A DNA stretch of 64,000 nt from Ciona intestinalis (taxonomy: Eukaryota; Chordata; Ascidiacea; Phlebobranchia; Cionidae). The notes under the pieces were generated by a model. The model worked only from the letters and a program-made list of their open reading frames with translations. It was not told the DNA's origin and searched no databases. Location: NCBI RefSeq assembly GCF_000224145.3, contig NC_020169.2:1525479-1589478 (forward strand), read 5' to 3'. The position numbers and the translations under genes were made by a program. Of the stretch, positions 36,001-46,024 are shown in pieces. The stretch's first letter is position 1. The number at the start of each line of letters is the position of its first letter.

Positions 36001-37734
36001 TTAAATGCACCGCTCAAAATAAAGCATTAACCGATTCAGTATCATGTTAAGAAACACATGCTAATAAAAGTATGAGAACATGATAGAAATGCAACCAACT
36101 TATGCTGACCAATTGACCATATTAAATTTGATTTATCAAACATCTCCATTTAATTTAGTTTGATTTTAGTTATTTTTCCATTAAAGGCATGACAGGACTT
36201 GCCCATCCTTCCAGCATAACCATTGGAACAACACATGGTGTATATTTACTTGACCACGATGCACCGGTGACCAGCCTCATTCGAAGCTGCAAGAAATTCC
36301 TTCACAAACCATCTGCCGAGCGCATGCGTGCCACACCTGGCTGTGTTCTAACCACTGCTTCTTCTGAGATAGTTCTAACAGACAGTGCTTTCTTTATGGC
36401 TCCCGATGTTTGCAATAAGTTGAGACTATTCTACAATTCACACAAACCATTGACATGTGAGATTGATGCTTATGGTGATTTTATGCAGGTATGGGTTTTT
36501 CTGAAAATTTCCATAGCTGCAGTTCAAAGAGTGTTTTTGCTTATATTTTGTTTTAAAAGTGTTTTCAAATTTTTATGTTTTTAAATATTTTTTTAACAGC
36601 AACAACTTTAAAGTTAAGATGTGCTCTTTTGAAATAATTATCTTTATACTTGAACAGGCACTTGGTTCAGAGTCAGACAACCAGTATATTACCAATTCTG
36701 CAAACGTTGTGTGCGAGACAGACTCCTTGGTAGCACTGAGACAGAAAGTGTACGAACTTTTGAGCAACACCTCATTACAGGTGGTTTGTCTAGCGTGTGT
36801 CCATTCAGACAAGAATACTGAGAATGTGACATCTCATTTTTACCACTTCGGAACAACTGTAGAATACATGGAAACTCTTACAAAAGATACAACCTTTCTT
36901 AATCTGGTAGGCTCAGATGGCTTGGCTTATTCAGCTGGTGTCCCTTATTCATCTGTACCTGATCTGAGCACCCCGATGCTTGAAAGTGACACGCCACAAG
37001 ACACAACACCAAATGTACATGGTTTAATGGGCACCATACAACAAAAAGTGAAGCGGTGTATGTATTCAATTGCTGCAACAGTAATGTATAGCACTGTCAC
37101 CATTGGTGATGGAACTGTGATTGAATATTGCAAGCTGAAAGAAAACGTTTCTATTGGTTCAAATTGTGTCCTAAGTAACTGCATGCTCAAACCAAACACT
37201 AAGTTGCCGTATGGAATGTTACTTCATACACTTGCTATAAGCACAGCTGATAAAGAAGGTTCATGTGGCAGAGTTCAATATGTCACAGTTGTGTTCTCTG
37301 TTTACGATAACATGAAAAGCTTTGTTGCTGTTTCTGATGCAGCTAATTTGACGTACTTGAAGAAACCATTAAAACATTGGTTTCAAAACCCAGAGTTAGC
37401 TTTTTCTGGAGTTAAGGCAAGTAAAGCTAGTCTATGGTATGCAAAGCTGTTTCCGGTGTGCAATACTATTGAAGAATCCTCTCAAAAGTCCATCAATATG
37501 ATCATGCAGTTAAAAAGGAACTCTAAGATTGGAGTAAAGACCTCTCTGTCGGAGGGACTTCTTTCAATGGATGATGCATTAAAAGTGAAAAATGTAACTG
37601 CCATGTTGTCCTTTCGACTGCAGTTACTAAAAGAAATCCAGCATACCCGATCTAATAACAGCATCGCTTCATCATTTCAAGGTTGGACAAATACTTACCC
37701 TACTATGCTGCAGAACCGCACCCCACTAATGTAA
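33098..37734 (+). CDS. fpgt: Fucose-1-phosphate guanylyltransferase
   Basis: Six exons: 33098-33263, 34438-34605, 35043-35179, 35685-35856, 36187-36488 and 36658-37734. They give 673 residues with phases consistent. The enzyme converts L-fucose-1-phosphate and GTP to GDP-L-fucose in the cytosolic salvage pathway. Landmarks align with human FPGT: KRFRDFDQLRG near the N-terminus, DVVVITAADSKQKE, the nucleotide loop KIGNGGST (about 110-117), HAGGYSQR (141-148), LAHPSSITIGTTHGVYLLD, LHKPS and CEIDAYGDFMQALG. The C-terminal half has left-handed beta-helix-like repeats (TVIEYCKLKENVSIG). It is longer than human FPGT (about 590), with some 40 extra residues at the N-terminus; the ATG at 33101 could be used instead. 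No fucokinase domain is fused. Introns 1-3 carry a large hairpin repeat, a tRNA-like module, a MITE and a palindrome. Confidence 0.93.
33290..33645. repeat. ~350-bp inverted-repeat (hairpin) element
   Basis: The left end CAACACTAAAAAGTAGGGAA is mirrored by the right end read inward, CAACACTAAAATGAGGGACG. Inner pairs also match: GGTGGAGGGATGGAGGAAAA on the left against GGTGGAGGGACAGAGGAAAA on the right. The left arm is almost pure purine and the right arm pyrimidine. It could fold as one long hairpin inside FPGT intron 1. It resembles a foldback MITE; target duplication is unclear. Confidence 0.7.
33888..33975 (+). repeat. tRNA-like Pol III module (SINE head or tRNA relic)
   Basis: An A-box-like TATGGTGTAACGG (33895-33907) and a perfect B box GGTTCGAGTCC (33949-33959) sit at tRNA-like spacing and are followed by T-rich tracts that could terminate Pol III. 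The acceptor-stem halves do not pair well, so it is not called a functional tRNA. Confidence 0.5.
34816..35010 (+). mobile_element. MITE copy in FPGT intron 2
   Basis: It starts TAGTAGGGTGGGGAAAGATT after TA. The right end is altered (GTCTTGCTATCTTTCACAG then TACTA). It is about 195 bp, in sense orientation. Confidence 0.8.
35269..35301. repeat. Perfect 33-nt palindrome
   Basis: The arms are TGTACCTTGTTATATA and TATATAACAAGGTACA, 16 bp each with a single central base and no mismatch. It lies in FPGT intron 3, just before a TA-rich microsatellite. Confidence 0.9.
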
Positions 37735-38180
37735 AACACATTGGGGTAATTTGCCAACTTCAGCACCAATTCCAGTCTTTAGGTCTGATGCTGCCTGGGA
37801 CAAAATAACATATATTTATATGTTTAAAAATTACGGCGAAGATCATAACATTTAAAAATGGAAGAGCAGGGAATCAACAGCAAATTGTTAAGACACGATA
37901 TGGGAAAATAGATTGTAAATACCATGTATACAAAATGTTCCGAGTGCAAATGTTCACTGTAACATAAACTTATGTTATTGTGCAATATTAACCAATCAGA
38001 AACACGTGTTCCGTAATCAGAAACACGTTTTGATCTTCATACAAGAGTGAAACACTCTTTAAGTAAAGTAATTATTGTTACTTGTTATTAATATTATATT
38101 ATACACTTCTTTTATAGATGTAACAGTTTAATTATGATTTATAAAAGGTATACAACATTTATAATCACCTGAATATGTGT

Positions 38181-38558
38181 TAGAATACTGTGGGACAGCA
38201 TAGAATACGTTACCACCTATTTCCCATTTCCTTGAGTATTAACAATTATCAATGCTCTTAAAGTCCCAGGGTTCTATAGTTTTTTAAATATTCCTTGTTT
38301 AATGCAAAATGTAGTAAAAACAATTAATGTTTCATCTTACCCCAAACTATTTTATGTTATTTTCACAATTGCAAGTAGTCTGGGGTAAAATGGGAGATTT
38401 TTTTGATTCTTGTTTTCTTCCATTTGGTAGTAACCAAAAATATATACAGAATTGTAGAAGGATGGGAGAAGATGGGACACCGTGGCACATAATATCCCTA
38501 AAAATGTTCTTTGTTTACAAAACAGAATGAAAGTGTCTCATCTCCCCTCACCCTACTA
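38181..38558. mobile_element. Cluster of broken and nested MITE copies
   Basis: A diverged copy runs from AATACTGTGGGACAGCATAG to CATCTTACCCCAAACTATT (about 38181-38352). A second starts AGTCTGGGGTAAAATGGGAG and runs through CCATTTGGTAGTAACCAAAA. It is then interrupted by a third start, AGAAGGATGGGAGAAGATGG, and the cluster ends CTCCCCTCACCCTACTATA. Confidence 0.6.
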
Positions 38559-39357
38559 TACTATAAAAAAACTTTGGTAATTGAACTTTGTTAATTGTTA
38601 AAACACTATCTAGAAATGTAATTTAGTTAGCTAACAATATTCCATCTTTCAGCAAAGTACTATATCAAAAAGTATGTTTATATTCGTTCAACCTAGAAAT
38701 GTATCATATTTTTATAAAGGCCTAACAATTACGGCAACTAAAGAGTATTATAAATCAATGGTATATAGAATGTCACGGCAGTGGGTAATTCTAATACTGT
38801 CTGATCTCAAGTGTCATCTGCGCTGTCATCTTTTTTTCCGAATTGCTATTTGAATGCGTGATTTTAATTGTTCCCGTTGCTATTATCAAAAGTTACGCAG
38901 TCTCTTGACCGGTTGGGCACATTTGCTTCACTGTATAACTCGTTCTATGACTACAGTATTGTTTCAGTAGGTTCGGAACTGTATTAGCGCACATCTAGGT
39001 AACATTTTACCCCAGCGTACATAAAGCTTCTCTACAGCGTTGTTTTACGTATATTCACACGATGCGGAAGATAGAAAGGGCAGTGAAGACACTCGGTAGA
39101 AATGGCGATGCATAAATAGCGGTCGGGCACAAAACATGAACAAAAGCGTGCAGTGATTTTTCTACATGGGACGTAGCATATATGCTACTTTGTCATAAAC
39201 TTAGCAATGGGTAAATACATGTGGATGTAGTTCATAACTACTTAGTAGGTGTTTCCCATCACAGTGCAAATCTATCTTCTTGTTAACATTCTGCTACCCA
39301 GCATTTAAAAGATTCATCAGCTCGCCATGTCTGTAAAATGAAACGAGCAAAATGATA

Positions 39358-39545
39358 TAGTTCTGTGTGGTAAGAAGGGACACCTCAAGCAAATACTATT
39401 TGAATATCCCGATCGTGTTTTAAACAAGTAACAACAGTCTATGGTGGTCGTGAGAAAACGGTTTTATAATTTTTTGAATTTTCCCAATGACAAATGGGAC
39501 GAAAAAATAAATCGAAAATGATTTCCATCTTCCCCCACCCTACTA
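39358..39545 (-). mobile_element. MITE copy
   Basis: It starts TAGTTCTGTGTGGTAAGAAG after TA and ends CATCTTCCCCCACCCTACTA. The interior is in reverse orientation (CCCGATCGTGTTTTAAACAA). Confidence 0.8.
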
Positions 39546-39614
39546 TATCTGCATTTAAAACTCACAATCAGTGTTAATCCATTCAACAAATCGTTCCGTC
39601 ATCAAATAATTATA

Positions 39615-39805
39615 CAGTAGGTTGGGGGAAGATGGGACACCTTTTAACTTTGTTTTCTCGTCCCATTTAGCAGTTAACAATAAACAATCAAACATTTATA
39701 AATCTATATCTTCACGGCTCCCATAGACCGCTGTTAATTGTTAAAAACACGATCAGGTTATCTGGATATTTTGTGCTAGAGGTCCCATCTTCCCCGACCC
39801 TATTA
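39615..39805 (+). mobile_element. MITE copy abutting a coding region
   Basis: It starts CAGTAGGTTGGGGGAAGATG and ends CATCTTCCCCGACCCTATTA. The TA duplicate at 39806-39807 is followed directly by the stop codon (39808-39810, minus strand) of the IGFBP-like gene, so this element would form the start of that gene's 3' UTR. Confidence 0.85.
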
Positions 39806-39807
39806 TA

Positions 39808-42800
39808 TTACATTCTAACCTTTCGTTTCTTGCACGGATACTTCTTTTTCTTGCAAGTGGATTTTGATTTCACGCACCTACCAAATGAACGCATACATTT
39901 GAAGTCATTCACTTTACACTTGTTGCACTTCGGGGTGGGAGTTATAAAACAAGCTTTGCATGAAGTGTGTTGACAAACGCCTTGACAAGGATGCTGCATT
40001 ACTGCGTTGTTTCTGAAAAAAACATTTTTTTATTCATAGCGTGTATAACGACTGTATAGTTTTGTAAAAAGACGTCATTTGTTTTTTTACTCATACGAAC
40101 TTTATAAGTTTTTCATTATGTTATTGTTGGACGGGGTAAGATGGGACAGGTCTTCAATTTCTTTTCTTCGTTTGTAAAAAACAAAGACTATTTACATAGA
40201 ATTATATAACTGTAGCCCCGCGAATCTAAAAGAGTGTTGTTAGTTGTTCAAAACACGGTCTGGATATGTATAGGCTTCAGGTTATAACAGTATCCCATCT
40301 TGTTCCACAGTGCTACATGTTGAACCGCTATAAAGACACGAAGTACTCTATATATTCGTTGGCAGTTCGTTAGTAAACGAACCTGGCAGAGCAAATTGCA
40401 TTAGGTTGGGAAAAACAATACTCCGCTGAACATTCTGGTCTGCATGATGACGTCGGGTCTGGCGTTGGCTGGGCAATTTGATCGCCTGTTGAAATATGCG
40501 ACTGAATATAATTAAACGAAATATGTTTTTTTTAATTAAAATTTTGCCGTGTGTAAAAATCTGGTTAGTTGCTTTATAGTTCGGTGCCGTCGGTCTGTAC
40601 ACGCAGTTATAGAGCGTCAGATTAAGCTATTTTTATTCAGTTTACATTTATGAAAAACTGTGAAAGTATTTTTTACCAACAACCGGCCTGCAAATACCGG
40701 TATAGTACAAAATATTTAGCCATATTAAATTTATATACTTTTTGCGCTTCGAAATTGTTTCACAAAATGCTAGGTTATTGCGACACTATATTATTTTACC
40801 GAAATATTGAGTAATTTGTTTTACTGTAAAAACCGTGATAAACTCCGTGTGGTAATTTATACAGACTATAATTCATACTGCTGTCAATCAATCAAGTCCG
40901 TAACATCAAGTCACAAGAATTTGAATTGAATGCTCTCTGTTGATTTCTATTTACCACACAAAGAGTCGGTTCGCTCATCAAACAAAACCGAAACGTTTAA
41001 GTGTGTGAAGTGTTCGAGCTGTCAAGCTCAAACACAAAAAAGGAAACTAGCCGCCCTAACCTCCACCTGTGCGCCACACACGTACATTCCCAAATAAGAT
41101 GCAAGCCATGGATGCCTTGTGCCGAATTGAAACAGTAACGAGGCCTTGTGAAGTGAAATTTTCACACGTCATAACGGCACGCCCACACCGTCACAGGTTA
41201 TTACAAAGTCAAGTACGCGAGTGTAAATAAAATGGGGGCCCGCAACTAATCACTCACGCTCGGCGGTTTCTTTTAGGATTTGGGCCGTTCTCCATCTCCT
41301 GGAGTATCAGATCATTCCACGGAGCGACAATTTTCCCACGAATAAAGTTCGAAACGTCCTCTCAATATGACACATAGGACACTCACACCCATAACGATAT
41401 GACGACGAAGGTCAAAATAAACCGAGCCCAGATGGGCACGTTCCATTAAAATGTGTTTAGTAAACCCAAAATCAAACCACAAAGTGTAATAATTGCTGAG
41501 ATATTTGCAACAATCTATTTAATTCTGTGTCTGCTTCATTCAACCCAATAAGGGCGGAGTGGATTTAAGTTTAACAGAAACACAAAATATCGTTCGTAGG
41601 TTTAACCTCTGGTATACGTTTGTTTTGTAATCGAATAGTAGTGTGTACACAACGTATACTGATCTTGCGGCAACGAGATTAAAATATATGGTTTAATCTA
41701 CTATAAGAGCCTTTTATGGGATTATGAAATTGATGATGCAACGGTGTTACGTGTGAATTTTGTTTAGCTTTCATTTTTGTTCCAATTGTTTCTGCGTCAT
41801 TTAAGTGACCTTAGTCGGCCCTTTTGCAATTCCATTATCCGCCAACTTTACTTTGGTGGGAATACCTTTCACCCCGACTAAACGGCTTCGCGTGGCGCAG
41901 CTGGGTGCTAATGCAAAAGACATAAAAGGGTGAATCGTATGGCTTACAGGCCATGGCCCGGAAAAACGTCAAAGGGCCCGCACATACAGCAGTGTGAGTT
42001 GCTTATCGGCCACACAGGATGTTACGTGTGACCAGCAGCGTGTCCTAATATTAGTTCTCGCTGTCCTTACTGACCAGGAGTCATTCAGTGGCGCATTGGC
42101 GCTGCGATAAAAGGGTGGTAATCTCTGATAGAGACATATTATTCCACCGCTATTGAAACTTCACATAGACCCGCTATCGACTAACCTAACATTGCCAGAT
42201 AAAGACACCCAATGTTATGACGGCAAACAATATTGTCCAACACTTCCTTGTCGAAAAATTTGACTAATCTCCTAATTTATTTCCTTTCGGCGGCACTGTT
42301 CACGCATTGAAACCCGGATAAAGATAAAGGGTTTTATGTATGCACCCCCGATATCAATTCGCCTGAGCTTTACTCTTAACTATTAAATTTGTATTGTATA
42401 GTTTTTTTTTATTATTATATATTCATGCAATTTTGTTTCATATACAAAATTAATAATTTTTTCATTGTAAAATTTTAACCCTTTTGGCCGCGTGATTGTT
42501 TTTCGTAATTTTTACTTTTTTTGACCAGGTCTCACTTGATTGGATTTTACAAGCAAAGCATAGCAGCTAGACCAAAACTTTCTTTAGGAAGTTTGTGCAG
42601 TATGAAATTATCTTCAATATCATATTTTTATTTTTTGATGACGTCATCAATTTTATGTAATCTTAGATTATGGAATTCTTTAGAAAAGAACAAAAATATT
42701 AAAATATAATGTATTACAAACTTAATTGATCAGTATATGTAAAAAACCTTCTTTTTGATGTATAATTTGTGTAGTTACCTGCATCATAAGGGACTTTTAT

Positions 42801-43517
42801 ATATTTATTCTTGATTATTATATATTGATGCAATTTTGTTTTATATACCAAATTATTAATTTTTTCGCTGTAATTTTAAAACACTGCTCTATACCTAAAT
42901 TGTGTAAAATGTTTGTTTTTGCAAAATATTCTGAACTAACGAAAAACTTATAAGCACTTTTAACGTAGGGCTTATTACTACAGGAAATATCCCCAGTAGC
43001 AAATAACGTACTAACCTCTGCGACATGTTCCTCTTAATTCGAGCGATTCTGGTGACGATGACCTGGACCTATCAATGTCAAAGACATCGTGTACTGATCG
43101 CCGGGTGGGCGATGCACCCGACCTATTACAAGTTAGGCCAGCACCGCATTTTCCCAAGTACAAGTTCCTCCCGCCACAACTTTCGCCCTCCAGCTTTGCG
43201 CAGTATTGACAACAGCCGCAGAATCCGGTCACAACGCCACCGTCGCATCTGAGGGTCCCAGGTTCATGTAGGCAGGACATTCGTGAGCAAGGAGCGCATG
43301 CTATGGGTCTTGAAGATTCGGGATTGTCAGACGAGCTACTTATACTCGGTAGCGGAATTGTCGGTTTCGGACGCCTGGATCTTCCACATCCGTCCAAAGA
43401 ATCTCGACAATGTTTCCTCGGTCTTCGACCACCTTTCCGAGCATTTGTGTAGTAAGGAGACAGCATCAGTACTAGGAGAACCAAACCAATCTTTGCCCCA
43501 ACGATCTTCATTTTCAT
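39808..43517 (-). CDS. Secreted IGFBP-domain protein with basic Cys-rich tail
   Basis: Two minus-strand exons, 43517-43016 and 40001-39808, give 231 residues with phase closing exactly. The start is the ATG reading MKMKIVGAK, not the GTG four codons upstream. A signal peptide (IGLVLLVLMLSPYYTNA) is followed by a basic, Ser-rich stretch, then one insulin-like growth factor binding protein N-domain (CAPCSRMSCLHEP, GFCGCCQYCAKLEGESCGG, GKCGAGLTC). The CGCC and ESCGG motifs recall CRIM1 and single-IGFBP-domain proteins. Exon 2 encodes a different, Lys-rich cysteine tail (HPCQGVCQHTSCKAC, then KSTCKKKKYPCKKRK) that could bind heparan sulfate; that is inference. No thyroglobulin, Kazal or VWC domain follows. 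Ligand is unknown. The exon 2 splice is supported by phase only. Confidence 0.75.
40124..40315 (+). mobile_element. Diverged MITE copy
   Basis: The left end is TTGGACGGGGTAAGATGGGA. The interior has AAACACGGTCTGGATATG. The right end is TATCCCATCTTGTTCCACAG then TGCTA. It is older than the near-consensus copies. Confidence 0.65.
42409..42880. repeat. Direct duplication of ~70 bp, 400 bp apart
   Basis: Both copies (42409-42480 and 42813-42880) contain ATTATTATATATT.ATGCAA followed by TTTTGTTT.ATATAC and AATTTTTTC. The intervening DNA is unrelated to the MITE family. These may be ends of an unrecognised element. Confidence 0.55.
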
Positions 43518-46024
43518 TCGATAAGGCACTGATGTAGTAACACGCGGTTGGTATAATTTTTTTATACAAGTTGTTGTACTTATATTTCCCTGTACGAGGC
43601 TCGTAGCTTACATATGACTGACGCAGATTGTGAAGCCGTAAGCTGGCTTTATAACCGTACAGTTTTACCGGCGAAGAAGAAGGCCGAAGTTTACACAAAC
43701 TACGACGCCGGAAACTGGAAGCGACTGTTACAACCTGCTTTTTTCAGGTTGCTGTGTCTGTGGGACAACTTTGCTCCATTTCTATGCGTATTAAACATTT
43801 AAAAAAAGCGCCCCAAAAGATTTAATTAGCATCACGTATTTAGCGGATGAATTAGTTAAGTGAAAGGGCAACCGCAAAGTTAAAAGGACATAAATAAACA
43901 AAACACCGCAAATTTTGATCGATGTATTCTGTGTGACCTTTCGCTACATGATATTTATACAATGAAAACATTGTTTAGTGGTAATACTTGTCAAATTAAT
44001 TAGACTAAAATGATGATCTGCAGAATCTGAAATTGACAGATTGAAATGATTAGCTAACGTGATACTGTTTTGTCAGCACTCGCCTTAGTAATACGCTTGC
44101 TCTATATTGCTCTTGATGTGGTTTCTGATGTAAATATAAAGTTCTATGACCCAATCACGTTTGCAGTTATAAACAGCACACAAAATAAACAGAGCATTTT
44201 GCATCGAATATAGAGGCCACACATTTTCTATCCATTAGCACATAAATGATCAGAAATTAAGTTAAATTATATTTCGGATGTTTTTTTGTCACTTTGTTTT
44301 ACAATGTACCATTTTTTGAGCAGTAGTTTAAACTATATATAGGCCTCATTGTTAAAAACGCCAACTACGCTACGCATGCTCCGTATAACGCGTATGATCT
44401 CTTATTAGGCAGAAATGCCTTTTTGGATGAGAATCAATCGTTTTTGGGATAAAGGGATTCAAAACGGCCGACGTGGAAAGTTCGGTAGGTCTCGGTGGTC
44501 TACAAATATTTCAATCATGATCCAACTCCACCCCTTTAAATCTCGTATATGCGCACAGAAAACCCGTGTTCATATGGGGTTTGCATGTGGGACGGTAGTG
44601 GAGTTTCGAAATGAACAAAAAATCACTGTTCTTGTTCAATAAAACCTATCGAGGCACACCTATGTCATAGGTCCTATGACTCACTCTGATTACAGAGCCT
44701 CGTTTGTGCTTGCCAAATCTATGCTGTGATCCTCACCGACATTACACCGTTCTACTGTGATAGTCATCGGTTCCTTTCTTGACATCTGTAATGGGCGGTA
44801 AATCGGAAATCGTTTCGAATTATACACGCTTCTTTAACCTGAAGGATAAGCGAACTTGTTGTGAGGTTTCTGATATTAGCCTGCTTAAGACAGCAGGTTA
44901 CGTCATTGTAGGTTACATAAATTCAAGTACGTACACATAAGAAAACAAATAAGGTCCACGGTAAATTAATAACTTGCTCATTACAATAACATTGGAAACA
45001 GTTTCAATTTAGATTAACCAGTTTCATTCTTCTGAGAACGTTTTTACAGAACTAATCCCAAACCCAGAAATTCACAACCTTCACAATCCTATACCAGAAA
45101 CAGCTAGAAATCGACATGGTCTGGCAAAAGTATTTGGGCGACCATTTTACGTGGCGTCCTGTAGGTTACTTTGTGATAATGGTTTTCTTTTAGGTTGTTT
45201 AAATAAACTGCTTACTGTTTTATAACTTTTTATATACTTACCGTTTGTGAGTAGTGCAATAAAGCTTAGTTTTAAATTATTACAGTTCGAACGCATGTTT
45301 TAAAACTAGCGTCTTTTTTGTTTAGTGTACCGTCATCAACAGCCCTAACCAAGCTAAGCAACTACAGCATATAAAGTAATACTAAAAAGTACTAACAGTT
45401 TACTTTATAGACCATGAAATCATAGATGAATAATCTCAGATACTGTTTATTCTAGTCCCCGACGTGACAACGTGATTTGGAAACAATGAATAATGCTATA
45501 TTTATGTCTGAAACGCATGAATGATTTCCATATTAACTCTCGATGTTCTCATCTACTTTCATTCTCGTTATGTTCGCGTGGTTAGAAGGCGAGTTATTTT
45601 AGTTTTACGATATTCTGTAGTGTAGACAAATGGCATAAACCGTGATTAGATCACGTATCCGTGTCAGGGTTAATGTTTTATACACTTGAGTAAAGTTAAA
45701 ATCGTGACAGACTCTTTGAGTTTAATGTTTTAATGATAATATGAAATATGCTGTTACCTATTCTGTTACATTTGCTATTTGCATGTGTTAGCGTTTTGAG
45801 AATACCTATACTTATTTATTATTAAAGTGTTTTCACTATTTTACATGTTTTATATATGTTTGTTGCTAACATATCACACTAAAATATAGCTTTTATATTT
45901 TTATGTTGTACACCTAGTCGCCTGCTATTTTATGTCTTTGATTATAGATATTAAGTGATAGCTCAATTCTGGTAATAAATTCTATTTTAAAAATAAGCAC
46001 AATACCATAACAATATTATGAAAT
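43518..46024. promoter_or_regulatory. Divergent promoter region, IGFBP-like gene / strawberry notch
   Basis: This 2.5-kb head-to-head spacer must hold both promoters. It is free of MITE copies, unlike most other non-coding stretches here, which may reflect constraint. A short open frame at 44415-44639 has no domain and is not called. Confidence 0.45.

Larger units (their letters stand above)
37735..39807. other. Tail-to-tail spacer, FPGT / IGFBP-like gene
   Basis: It contains the presumed 3' UTRs of two convergent genes and at least four MITE copies (38181-38558, 39358-39545, 39615-39805). Positions 38600-39350 show nothing recognised. Confidence 0.55.
40002..43015 (-). other. Intron of the IGFBP-like gene
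   Basis: A 3-kb intron. It holds one MITE (40124-40315), a CG-richer stretch (40900-42200) with no recognised gene, and a direct duplication near its 5' end (42409-42480 and 42813-42880). Confidence 0.5.

Noticed and set aside
36573-37664. Minus-strand open frames opposite the last FPGT exon
   Set aside because: They are shadows of the long coding exon on the plus strand.
44415-44642. A 75-residue open frame in the divergent spacer
   Set aside because: No domain, no splice partners and no similarity I recognise; probably chance.
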